A DNA stretch of 64,000 bases from assembly GCF_005885635.1 (NCBI RefSeq), contig NZ_VATY01000004.1:310001-374000 (forward strand), given 5' to 3'. Numbering within the stretch: the first letter of the stretch is position 1; every line of letters starts with the position of its first letter. The notes beneath the pieces were generated by a model. The model saw nothing but the letters and a program-made list of their open reading frames with translations. It was not told the origin of the DNA and made no database searches. Below, piece after piece: positions 36,205-44,293 of the stretch. Source of the DNA: Maribacter algarum (ex Zhang et al. 2020). GTDB taxonomy: Bacteria > Bacteroidota > Bacteroidia > Flavobacteriales > Flavobacteriaceae. The translations under genes were made by a program, and so were the position numbers.

Positions 36205-37077
36205 TTAGGTAATAGGAACTAAAAACTCCTGCACGGTTTTATTTCTCACAAACTCCACATCGTCTTTGTGTTTTAAGACACTGCCGATGGTTGTTTTTAC
36301 GATTTCGTCGGTGATGTTTTTTTGGTTCATCAACAAAAGTGTCTTAGCCCAATCTAAGGATTCTGCAATTCCTGGAGGTTTGTGTAGACTTGACTTTCTC
36401 AAATTGTGTATAAACGTAACTACCTGGGTTGCCAATTCTTCGTCAATATTTGGAAGTTTTTTCGCAATGATATCTATCTCACCGGTTTTAGACGGGAAGT
36501 CCACCCAATGGTAGAGGCATCGTCTTCGTAAGGCATCACTTAGTTCCCTGGTGCGATTGGAAGTCAAGATGACCAAAGGTTTTGATTTCGCAGGAATCGT
36601 TCCCAATTCGGGAATACTGATTTGAAAATCAGATAACAGTTCCAACAAATACGCTTCGAATTCCTCATCTGCCCTATCGATTTCATCAATCAACAAAACC
36701 ACAGGTTTGTCTGCACTAATGGATTGTAGCAAAGGTCTTTGGAGGACGTAATCCATTCCGAAGATTTGATTTCCCAAGGCTTTCTTGTCTTTTTCTTGTT
36801 CGAAAAGTTTGATATGGAGGAGCTGTTTCTGGTAGTTCCATTCGTAAATGGTGGTACTTACATCCAATCCCTCATAACATTGCAATCGAATGAGGTTTGT
36901 TCCTAAATGCTCAGCCAAGGTTTTGGCCAACATGGTTTTTCCCACTCCGGGATTGCCTTCTAAAAGCAATGGTTTTTCCAAATTCTTCAACAGAAAAATG
37001 GAAGTTGCCAATTCTTCATTTAAGATGTAATCATGCTTATAAAAATCTTGTATAAGCGCATCAATTTCCTTGTTCAA
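36205..37077 (-). CDS. coxD: CoxD-like MoxR family AAA+ ATPase
   Basis: The 290-residue AAA+ protein has Walker A G41-NPGVGKT (to T48), Walker B LLIDEIDRAD, and sensor-type LTSNRTRELSDALRRRC. CoxD is the chaperone ATPase needed for sulfuration and copper insertion into the CO dehydrogenase bimetallic cluster in the best-studied carboxydotroph. The neighbouring coxE VWA gene fits the standard MoxR-VWA pairing. A strong hairpin lies between it and coxG upstream. Confidence 0.9.
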   Translation of the reverse strand: MNKEIDALIQDFYKHDYILNEELATSIFLLKNLEKPLLLEGNPGVGKTMLAKTLAEHLGTNLIRLQCYEGLDVSTTIYEWNYQKQLLHIKLFEQEKDKKALGNQIFGMDYVLQRPLLQSISADKPVVLLIDEIDRADEEFEAYLLELLSDFQISIPELGTIPAKSKPLVILTSNRTRELSDALRRRCLYHWVDFPSKTGEIDIIAKKLPNIDEELATQVVTFIHNLRKSSLHKPPGIAESLDWAKTLLLMNQKNITDEIVKTTIGSVLKHKDDVEFVRNKTVQEFLVPIT

Positions 37078-37101
37078 AAGCTAAATTTTTAATTACTACA
37101 A

Positions 37102-37127
37102 AAGCTATGCTCGGGGGAGCATAGCTT
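37102..37127 (-). terminator. Strong hairpin between coxG and coxD
   Basis: A perfect 11-base-pair stem (AAGCTATGCTC/GAGCATAGCTT) closes a four-base loop, G-only on the plus strand and C-only on the minus strand. It is followed on the minus strand by TTTG and AT-rich sequence. It lies 26 bases after the coxG stop and 24 bases before the coxD start. It could be an internal terminator or attenuator, or an RNA processing or stability hairpin. Confidence 0.6.
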
Positions 37128-37153
37128 CTTGATTACAGGATTATCGGGACTAT

Positions 37154-37624
37154 CTATACTGCTGCCTCTGCTGCGGCTAATTTTTTTGAGAAATTCGTAA
37201 CAAATTGTTTGAACAATTGATTCGACACCGTTGAAATCAGCCTTGAACCAAATTGTGCAATTTTTCCGTTTACCGTTACATCCATTATTGCGTCTAACTT
37301 CACGCCACCTTCATCACGGTCGGAAAGGTCAATGGTCATTTTCATTTCTGCATTTCCATTTCCCTTGGCGTCAACGCCATCCCCTGAAATTATAATTTTT
37401 CGGTTGTCAACATCTATTTCATTATAGTAAATATCGGCATTGTATTTCACACCCATGGGTCCGAACTTCATCCCAACTTTTCCTTTGTAATGGTTATCGC
37501 CCACTTTTTCGTCAATAGATACTCCTGGTACGCAATCCATTATTTTTTCTGGGTCTATTAGGTGTTCCCACACCAATTCAGTGCTTTGTGGCACCTCAAA
37601 TGATTTATCTAATTGTGTTTTCAT
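37154..37624 (-). CDS. coxG: CoxG-like SRPBCC family protein
   Basis: The 156-residue protein matches CO dehydrogenase subunit G-type SRPBCC proteins: VPQSTELVWEHLIDPEKIMDCVPG, then YKGKVGMKFGPMGVKY, and QFGSRLI near the end. CoxG is not part of the catalytic trimer. In carboxydotrophs it has been linked to membrane recruitment of the enzyme, and related domains bind hydrophobic electron carriers. This protein lacks the C-terminal membrane anchor of longer homologues. A family A hairpin lies 11 bases before its ATG. Confidence 0.86.
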   Translation of the reverse strand: MKTQLDKSFEVPQSTELVWEHLIDPEKIMDCVPGVSIDEKVGDNHYKGKVGMKFGPMGVKYNADIYYNEIDVDNRKIIISGDGVDAKGNGNAEMKMTIDLSDRDEGGVKLDAIMDVTVNGKIAQFGSRLISTVSNQLFKQFVTNFSKKLAAAEAAV

Positions 37625-37635
37625 GCAATTCTAAA

Positions 37636-37665
37636 TTTATTGTCATTCCGACGAAGGTCGGAATC
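37636..37665 (-). repeat. Family A hairpin repeat upstream of coxG
   Basis: Read on the minus strand: G, stem ATTCCGAC, loop CTTC, stem GTCGGAAT, then GACAATAAA. It ends 11 bases before the coxG ATG. The stem differs from the other two copies at its last three pairs, with compensating changes. Confidence 0.75.
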
Positions 37666-37758
37666 TGTTTAATGTTTGTTCTGCGCTTTGTTAATGGGCT
37701 GCGCTTCTGATAGTGTTATGTGGTTTTAATTAAGGCTTGGGCTTTTAGACCCCTCGGC

Positions 37759-37800
37759 TTTTCCACAAGTGGAAAACCACCTCCCCTTATCTAAGGGGAG
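37759..37800 (-). repeat. Two hairpins in the coxL-coxG gap
   Basis: TTTTCCAC/GTGGAAAA with an AA loop (37759-37776), then CTCCCCTTA/TAAGGGGAG with a TC loop (37781-37800). They lie 64 bases after the coxL stop in a gene-free gap of 239 bases. The second matches the C-rich/G-rich family seen at 20201 and 43045. Confidence 0.6.
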
Positions 37801-37863
37801 GAGCCTTCACATAATTCTTTTATTTCAACTTCGCATTTCGTACTTCTAACTTCGCACCTAATA

Positions 37864-40230
37864 CTAAGCCTTCGCCTTCTGCGCTTGAATGGCCTCCCAA
37901 ACCTTTGCAGGTGTAATAGGAATATCCAAATGCTTAATTCCTAAGGGAGCGACAGCATCGATAATGGCGTTTGCAATTGCTGGTGGTGCGCCCACAGTTG
38001 GCGATTCAGCAACACCTTTTGCACCTAATGGGTGATGTGGTGATGGCGTAATCGTATGACCTGTTTCCCAATGCGGAGACTCTACTGCCGTTGGCACTAG
38101 GTAATCCATCAAGGTTCCGTTTAGAACATTTCCTTCGTCATCATATTCGATACCTTCATACATTGCTGGTGCAATACCTTGGGTTAATCCTCCATGCACT
38201 TGACCCTCAACAATCATTGGATTGATAATGTTTCCACAGTCATCAATGGCAACGAAACGTTTTACATCAATCGCACCAGTTTCTTCTTCTACTTCAACAA
38301 CGCAAATATAAGCGCCATTCGGGAAGGTTAAATTTGGTGGGTCATAGTAATGTGTTGCTTCGAAACCGGGTTCCAATCCTGGTGGAATATTGGTGTAAGC
38401 TGCAAAGGCAACATCTTGAATCGTTTTTGACTTTTCAGGAGCTCCTTTTACAAAGTACTTCCCTACTTCCCATTCAATATCCTCCTCACTTACTTCCAAT
38501 AAGTGCGCTGCGATTTTTTTGCCTTTGTCACGCAATTTACGTGCTGCAATAGCTGCCGCTGCACCTGCCGTTGGTGTACTTCTACTTGCATAAGTACCTA
38601 GTCCGTATGGTGCTGTATCCGTATCTCCTTCATCGATTTCGATGTCGGTATAAGGAATTCCCAGTTCTTCCGCTAGAATCTGTGCGTAGGTTGTTTCGTG
38701 GCCTTGTCCTTGGGACTTGGTCCCGAAACGCGCAAGTGCCTTTCCTGTTGGATGGACTCTTATTTCAGCGCTATCGAACATGGCAATTCCTAAGATATCG
38801 AAATCTTTGGATGGCCCTGCCCCTACTACTTCCGTAAAGGTGCAAATACCGATACCCATTAATTTTCCTTGGGCGCGTTTTTCAGCTTGTTCCTTTTTAT
38901 AATCGTCATAGCCAATCATTTCCATGGCCTTTTCCAAGGTGGCTTTATAATCTCCACTATCATAGCTCCATCCCAATGGAGATTCATACGGAAACTGCTC
39001 TTTCTTGATAAAGTTCTCAAAACGTAAAAGCGCTGGATCCTTATCAATTTCAGCTGCCAATTTATCGACCATACGTTCAATCGCATGCACCGCCTCCGTC
39101 ACACGGAAAGAACAGCGATAGGCAACTCCACCTGGAGCTTTGTTGGTATAGACCGCATCTAATTCTGCAAATGCATGTTCATAATCATATGACCCGGTAC
39201 AAATCGAAAACATTCCCGTAGGATATTTTGATGGATTCGCTGAAGAATCGGTATACCCATGGTCCGCCAATGTAGAAACTTTAAAGGCTTGGATTTTACC
39301 ATCCTTCGTAGCCGCTAGCTCACAATCCATATGATAATCACGAGCAAAACCGTTCACCAAGTTTTCAGAACGGTCTTCAATCCATTTGACAGGTTTTCCG
39401 ATTAAGAAGGTCGCCGCAATCGCAACTACATAGGCAGGATAAACGGGAACTTTACCTCCAAATCCTCCTCCGATATCCGGGGAAATAATTCGAATTTTTT
39501 CTTCCGATAACCCAACATGTCCGGCCACCAGTGCCACGACGGTACGAATTGCATGTGGAGCTTGGGTCGTCAAATAAACCGTGAGTTTTTGCGTATCCTT
39601 GTCATAGGAGGCATTACAACCACAAGTTTCGATAGAAGCTACGTGAATTCTTGGTAGGTAGATGCGTTCTTTTACAACGACATCCGCATTAGCGATAACC
39701 TCATCGGTTTTGGCTCGGTCACCTCTTTCCCAGTGGTAAATCTGATTGTCTTCTTGCCCCTCTTTATCTGGGCGCAACAGAGGCGCATCGTCATCCAAAG
39801 CTTTAAAGGGGTCAACGATGGCCTGCATCGGCTCATAATCGACTTCCACAGCTTCTGCTCCATCTACCGCGACATACCTATCAGTTGCGATAACCGCACA
39901 GACTTCTTGCGACTGGTGCATTACCGTATCCGTAGGCAATACCATTTGTGTATCAGAAAGTAAAGTTGGCATCCAGTGCAGATTGTACTGGGCCAAATCC
40001 TCACCCGTGATAACAGCCAATACACCATCAATCGCTAGTGCTTTTTCTTTGTTGATACTTTTTATTTTGGCATAGGCGTACGGACTTCGTACCATAACCA
40101 TATGTAGTTGCCCAGGCAGTTTCGTATCATCGACATAATTACCTTTGCCGTGCAAAAACCGAGCATCTTCTTTTCTTTTTACAGAGTGACCCATTCCGCC
40201 AACCTCTGCTGATGTTTTACATTTAAACAT
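37864..40230 (-). CDS. coxL: Form I aerobic carbon monoxide dehydrogenase, large (molybdenum) subunit
   Basis: The 788-residue molybdopterin subunit of the xanthine oxidase family carries the loop A370-Y-R-C373-S-F-R376. This AYxCSFR sequence is the recognised mark of true (form I) CO dehydrogenase, whose Cys binds copper of the Mo-S-Cu centre. GGGFGGK (254-260) and the catalytic Glu742 in GAKGVAES are also in place. With CoxS and CoxM it oxidises CO to CO2 and passes electrons to quinones. Xanthine dehydrogenase or form II enzymes would have AYRGAGR or another loop. There is no Tat signal, so it is cytoplasmic. Confidence 0.93.
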   Translation of the reverse strand: MFKCKTSAEVGGMGHSVKRKEDARFLHGKGNYVDDTKLPGQLHMVMVRSPYAYAKIKSINKEKALAIDGVLAVITGEDLAQYNLHWMPTLLSDTQMVLPTDTVMHQSQEVCAVIATDRYVAVDGAEAVEVDYEPMQAIVDPFKALDDDAPLLRPDKEGQEDNQIYHWERGDRAKTDEVIANADVVVKERIYLPRIHVASIETCGCNASYDKDTQKLTVYLTTQAPHAIRTVVALVAGHVGLSEEKIRIISPDIGGGFGGKVPVYPAYVVAIAATFLIGKPVKWIEDRSENLVNGFARDYHMDCELAATKDGKIQAFKVSTLADHGYTDSSANPSKYPTGMFSICTGSYDYEHAFAELDAVYTNKAPGGVAYRCSFRVTEAVHAIERMVDKLAAEIDKDPALLRFENFIKKEQFPYESPLGWSYDSGDYKATLEKAMEMIGYDDYKKEQAEKRAQGKLMGIGICTFTEVVGAGPSKDFDILGIAMFDSAEIRVHPTGKALARFGTKSQGQGHETTYAQILAEELGIPYTDIEIDEGDTDTAPYGLGTYASRSTPTAGAAAAIAARKLRDKGKKIAAHLLEVSEEDIEWEVGKYFVKGAPEKSKTIQDVAFAAYTNIPPGLEPGFEATHYYDPPNLTFPNGAYICVVEVEEETGAIDVKRFVAIDDCGNIINPMIVEGQVHGGLTQGIAPAMYEGIEYDDEGNVLNGTLMDYLVPTAVESPHWETGHTITPSPHHPLGAKGVAESPTVGAPPAIANAIIDAVAPLGIKHLDIPITPAKVWEAIQAQKAKA

Positions 40231-40248
40231 AGTTTCTTTATTTAGAGG

Positions 40249-40740
40249 TTAAACAGTTGCTTCTTTTTCTTTCGCCATTTCTTTGGCAGCTTGCTGAACG
40301 GACTTTACGATATTGTTGTATCCGGTACATCTGCAAAGATTTCCTGAAATACCCCAACGAATTTCTTCTTCTGTAGGGTTCGGGTTGTTCTTTAACAAAT
40401 CAACAGAACGCATAATCATACCTGGAGTACAGAATCCGCAATGCAGACCATGTTGGTCGTGAAACGCCTGCTGCAACGGATGATTCGTTCCTTCTGGAGC
40501 CAAGCCTTCAATCGTCGTTATCTCTGCACCGTCAGCTCGCACCGTTAGGTACGTACATGCTTTTACTGATTTTCCATCCAACAAAATGGTACATGCACCA
40601 CAGTTAGAAGTATCGCACCCAATGTGGGTACCGGTCATATCTAAATTTTCCCTGATGAAATGAACAAGTAATAAGCGAGAATCTACCTCAGCAGTTACAC
40701 TTTGTCCGTTTATAGTCATTGTTACTTCGTGTTTTGCCAT
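40249..40740 (-). CDS. coxS: Carbon monoxide dehydrogenase small subunit (two [2Fe-2S] clusters)
   Basis: The 163-residue protein has the plant-ferredoxin-type cluster C-x4-C-x2-C ([15 protein letters not shown], with a fourth Cys in VKAC) and the C-terminal cluster motifs CGFCTPG and CRCTGY. It carries electrons from the molybdenum site of CoxL to the FAD of CoxM. The gene lies 18 bases upstream of coxL and 7 bases after coxM. The same fold serves other hydroxylases, and the assignment rests on its place next to form I coxL. Confidence 0.93.
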   Translation of the reverse strand: MAKHEVTMTINGQSVTAEVDSRLLLVHFIRENLDMTGTHIGCDTSNCGACTILLDGKSVKACTYLTVRADGAEITTIEGLAPEGTNHPLQQAFHDQHGLHCGFCTPGMIMRSVDLLKNNPNPTEEEIRWGISGNLCRCTGYNNIVKSVQQAAKEMAKEKEATV

Positions 40741-40747
40741 AGTTGTA

Positions 40748-41617
40748 TTATTGTCTTGCTCTTTCCAAAGCCTTGTTCAACATTCTTTTTGTAATCGTAT
40801 TTACGACAGATCTTTTATACGCTTCAGAACCTCTCAAATCTGATTCAGGTTCACAATCCTCGCTGGCAATTTGTCCAACTTGCTCGATAAGCTCGTCTGT
40901 AATTTCTTGTCCACGCAACAGTTCTTCACCTCTTTCCAATCGCATTGGCACAGCGCTTACGTTAGTGAGTCCAATACCTACTTGCTGACATACACCACTA
41001 TCATCTAACTCTACATGCACTGCAACTCCTGCCGTTGCATAATCCCCAACTTTCCGTTCTACTTTATGGTACGCTCCACCACTTCCTTTTTTTGCTTTTG
41101 GTATTTGAATTTCCGTAAGAATATCAGAGGGTTCTAAAGCCGTCATATAAAATCCGTGGAAAAATTCATCAATAGGAATTGTTTTTGTGCCATCTGCACC
41201 TTCGGCAACGATATTTGCTCGCATTGCTAACATAAGAGCTGGCTGGTCATTGGCTGCATCGCCATGAGCGATATTTCCGCCGATAGTACCGACGTTTCGA
41301 ACCGATGGGTCTGCAGTTAGCCAAATCGCATCACCCATAATGGGGTAGCTTTCTTTTAGCAATGTGTTATGCTCCATCTCTGTTTGAGTTGTTAAAGCAC
41401 CAATTTTTAGCATATCGCCGTCTTCCTTAATATAGGATAGTCCTTCGATTTTGCTGATATCGATAATGTGTTCGGGGGTGGCAAAACGGAGTTTCATCAT
41501 CGGCAGCAAACTGTGTCCGCCTGACATGTATTTTGCCTCCTCACCAAGTTCAGATGACAAAGCGATGGCTTCTTTCACGGAAGTCGCTTTGTGATAATTG
41601 AAATTAGCTGGAATCAT
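40748..41617 (-). CDS. coxM: Carbon monoxide dehydrogenase medium (FAD) subunit
   Basis: The 289-residue FAD-binding subunit has [18 protein letters not shown] at its start and the two FAD motifs [12 protein letters not shown] and [17 protein letters not shown]. The C-terminal CO dehydrogenase flavoprotein domain follows. It takes electrons from CoxS and delivers them to the respiratory chain. It is the first gene of the minus-strand coxMSL order, the canonical order in carboxydotrophs. A 235-base region separates it from the divergent cysteine desulfurase. Confidence 0.92.
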   Translation of the reverse strand: MIPANFNYHKATSVKEAIALSSELGEEAKYMSGGHSLLPMMKLRFATPEHIIDISKIEGLSYIKEDGDMLKIGALTTQTEMEHNTLLKESYPIMGDAIWLTADPSVRNVGTIGGNIAHGDAANDQPALMLAMRANIVAEGADGTKTIPIDEFFHGFYMTALEPSDILTEIQIPKAKKGSGGAYHKVERKVGDYATAGVAVHVELDDSGVCQQVGIGLTNVSAVPMRLERGEELLRGQEITDELIEQVGQIASEDCEPESDLRGSEAYKRSVVNTITKRMLNKALERARQ

Positions 41618-41811
41618 AATTATTTGTGAATTAAATTAAGAGGTAAGCATTAAATATATCGTATTTTTTTTGATGTCGCAACATATACTTGTTTTGTTTA
41701 ACAGTTTAATAATCGTACTATAGGAATCCACTTTCAAGCTTGCAAGATTCTATCTTTCATTTTGATTTTGAGATAATCCTTACCTTTAGCTTCGGACCTA
41801 AAACAGAAGAA

Positions 41812-41841
41812 GATTCCCCTCTTCAGGGGAATGACAATAAA
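41812..41841 (+). repeat. Family A hairpin repeat upstream of the cysteine desulfurase
   Basis: G, stem ATTCCCCT, loop CTTC, stem AGGGGAAT, then GACAATAAA. It ends 11 bases before the ATG at 41853. It has the same geometry and orientation relative to the gene as the copies before coxG and the 23579 gene. Confidence 0.75.
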
Positions 41842-41852
41842 ATTACTAACTC

Positions 41853-43025
41853 ATGTATTCCCAACTCTATTTTGACTACAATGCCACAACTCCTTGTGCT
41901 AAAGAAGTAGTGGAAAGCATGTTACCCCATTTTCATGAGGATTTTGGGAATCCCTCAAGCAGTCATCACCCTTACGGATGGTTGGCCAAAAGTGCTGTTG
42001 AAGATGCCACATTATCCATAGCAAAAAATTTAGGAGTTTCTCCAAGTAGTTTGATTTACACTTCTGGATCTACGGAAAGTATTAATATGGTATTGAAGGG
42101 TGTTGCCCGAAAAATGCAATCCAAAGGAAAACATATCATTACAACAAAAGCTGAACACAAAGCTGTTTTGGATACCTGTGCCTTTTTGGAAGAAGATGGA
42201 TTTGAAATCAGTTATTTGGATGTGAATCCCGACGGATTGATTTCTTTGGAAACATTAAACAAAACACTACGCCCAGATACCATTTTAGTTTCAGTCTTAT
42301 ATGCTAATAACGAAACAGGAATCATTCAACCCTTAGAAGATATTTCAAAATTGGTCCACGAAAACGGAAGCCTTCTTTTTTCAGATACCACTCAAGCCCT
42401 AGGGAAATTAGATTTGAAAGAAGTGCTAAACCAAGTAGATTTTGCTTGCTTCTCCGCACATAAAGTCTACGGGCCTAAAGGAATCGGATTGGTTTATATT
42501 AAGGATAACGAAAATGGTGATAGTCTTCCAAGCTTAATCCAAGGAGGAGGACAACAAAAAAGACAACGTGGCGGAACGATAAATACTCCATTAATTGTCG
42601 GTTTTGCAAAAGCGATTGAGTTAGCCATCAATAATCTCGATTCTGAAAAAAAACGCTTAGGACAATTACGGAATCAATTAGAGTCAGGTCTACGTGAAAT
42701 TGAAATGGCCATTTCCAACAATGCAAACCGTGAACGTTTGGCAAATACTGTTCATGTTTCTTTTCCTTTTGTGGATGGCGCTAATTTATTGACAGCACTA
42801 AGTAGACAGATTGCAGTATCAAATGGGTCCGCCTGTAACTCTGCTTCTGTGGAACCCTCTCATGTTTTAACTGCCATGGGCGTCGAGCGCAGTTTGGCTT
42901 ATGCGTCTTTACGATTGAGTATCGGGAGATACACAACTCAAAAGGATATAAAAAATGCTGTTGAGATTATTACTAAAGAGGTTGCTAAGCAACGCGAAGC
43001 TAATATACTTTGGGAGCGCAGATGA
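41853..43025 (+). CDS. NifS/IscS-like cysteine desulfurase
   Basis: The 390-residue PLP enzyme has YFDYNATTPCAKEVVESM, the PLP lysine K204 in SAHKVYGPKG, QGGGQQKRQRGGT and the catalytic C328 in NGSACNSAS. It removes sulfur from cysteine as a persulfide. No iscU or suf genes lie nearby. Instead it diverges from coxM and converges with an xdhC gene. A likely job is to supply the sulfido ligand of the molybdenum site, as desulfurases do with XdhC in other molybdoenzymes; this role is inference from context. Confidence 0.87.
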   Translation: MYSQLYFDYNATTPCAKEVVESMLPHFHEDFGNPSSSHHPYGWLAKSAVEDATLSIAKNLGVSPSSLIYTSGSTESINMVLKGVARKMQSKGKHIITTKAEHKAVLDTCAFLEEDGFEISYLDVNPDGLISLETLNKTLRPDTILVSVLYANNETGIIQPLEDISKLVHENGSLLFSDTTQALGKLDLKEVLNQVDFACFSAHKVYGPKGIGLVYIKDNENGDSLPSLIQGGGQQKRQRGGTINTPLIVGFAKAIELAINNLDSEKKRLGQLRNQLESGLREIEMAISNNANRERLANTVHVSFPFVDGANLLTALSRQIAVSNGSACNSASVEPSHVLTAMGVERSLAYASLRLSIGRYTTQKDIKNAVEIITKEVAKQREANILWERR

Positions 43026-43044
43026 AAATATAAAAGATAAGTCC

Positions 43045-43062
43045 TCCCCTCCTAGGAGGGGA
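43045..43062. repeat. 18-base perfect palindrome, probable bidirectional terminator
   Basis: TCCCCTCCTAGGAGGGGA is self-complementary and lies between the convergent cysteine desulfurase and second xdhC genes. No clear T run follows on either strand. It belongs to the C-rich/G-rich hairpins seen elsewhere in the window. Confidence 0.55.
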
Positions 43063-43096
43063 AACCCGTACGGTTAAACCCTTTCTGACTTTACAT

Positions 43097-44203
43097 TCAA
43101 TTCCGTTCGTGAATCGGCCCAAGCTTCTCTCGTAACATTCCACCCTCCTTTCCAGAAAAAACACCTAGAATCTCACTAAACAAACTCATAGCGATTTCCT
43201 CAGGAGTATTTGCTCCAATCTCCAATCCGCAGGGTGCGTAAATACGTTCCAATTCTTCGTCCGAAAACTCTACTCCATCTGCCTTGAATTCCGCAATCAT
43301 CTTATCAAAACGTTTTCGGGGTCCTAGAGAAGCAATGTATGGCGTAGGAGTCTTAATCAACTGCTGCAAATTTGCATAATCGGTTTTATAATCGTGTGCC
43401 ATTAATATGATTGCGGTACGGTCGTCTATTTCAGGGCGTTCTTCGCCATCTTTAAGATAGATGTTCTTTACAGAATGTAATTTTTCCTTTTTAAGTTTTT
43501 GAACATTGCCAACAAGACTAACATCCCAATCCATCAACTTTGCCATTTCTAGCATTGGGTAAACGTCATAGTTATCGCCGTAAATCGCCAAATGAAATTG
43601 AGGTGGAATCAATTCTATAAAAACACTCGCCTTTACCCCTTCTTCCTCAAACTGATAGGTTTTTGATTTTTTCTTGTCCAGCACATCTTTGATTCTGTCA
43701 TGAAGAAAATGTCGCAATCCGCCATGTTGGCAATCTTCTAAGGAAGCTGAATCTTTATCGTAGTAGAAACTTCTTCCTAAAGGAATCGTATCAATATCAG
43801 TGTTTAAAGCAGTTATTGTAGCAATGATATGTTCACCCCTATCGGAAACACATTTTTGAAGCATTTCTAAAGTAGCCGAATTTTCAGAAATAGGAGAAAT
43901 CAAAACATCGATAACACCGTTACAACCCAATCCTACGCCTATTTCATTTTCTTTAGAAGTATCATAGGTTACAATGGAAGGTTGTTGTTTAAGTATGGCA
44001 ATTTGAGAACGTTGCAAAGCATCACCTTCCAAACATCCTCCACTGATTCCTCCCTCAAAAACACCGGATTCAAAAACTAGCATTCTTGCTCCTTCACGTC
44101 GATACGAAGATTCCTCAACGCGAACCACCTGTGCAATCGCACATTTTTCTCCTGAAGCTTTTAAAGAATTATAAAGTTGAAGTATCGATTTGATTTCTTT
44201 CAT
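43097..44203 (-). CDS. XdhC/CoxI family molybdoenzyme accessory protein (second copy)
   Basis: The 368-residue protein has an N-terminal XdhC domain (VVRVEESSYRREGARMLVFESG, GGISGGCLEGDAL, GLGCNGVIDVLI) and a C-terminal Rossmann-like domain with IYGDNYDVYPMLEM and GLEIGANTPEEIA. XdhC proteins bind molybdenum cofactor and promote its sulfuration before insertion into the apoenzyme. It is longer than the CoxF copy and lacks a YHS domain. It is divergent from moaA and probably serves the IorAB-type enzyme of the same island. Confidence 0.86.
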   Translation of the reverse strand: MKEIKSILQLYNSLKASGEKCAIAQVVRVEESSYRREGARMLVFESGVFEGGISGGCLEGDALQRSQIAILKQQPSIVTYDTSKENEIGVGLGCNGVIDVLISPISENSATLEMLQKCVSDRGEHIIATITALNTDIDTIPLGRSFYYDKDSASLEDCQHGGLRHFLHDRIKDVLDKKKSKTYQFEEEGVKASVFIELIPPQFHLAIYGDNYDVYPMLEMAKLMDWDVSLVGNVQKLKKEKLHSVKNIYLKDGEERPEIDDRTAIILMAHDYKTDYANLQQLIKTPTPYIASLGPRKRFDKMIAEFKADGVEFSDEELERIYAPCGLEIGANTPEEIAMSLFSEILGVFSGKEGGMLREKLGPIHERN

Positions 44204-44293
44204 TTCCGTAGCAGTTCTTATTTCTTTCTTAAATATGCCCTCTAATATATCTAAAAATAGCTATATTGAATCTTCTTATCGCTGATATAAATC

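Noticed and set aside
37864-41617. Annotation of the coxMSL genes as xanthine dehydrogenase
   Set aside because: The large subunit has the AYRCSFR loop of form I CO dehydrogenase and sits beside coxG, D, E and F.
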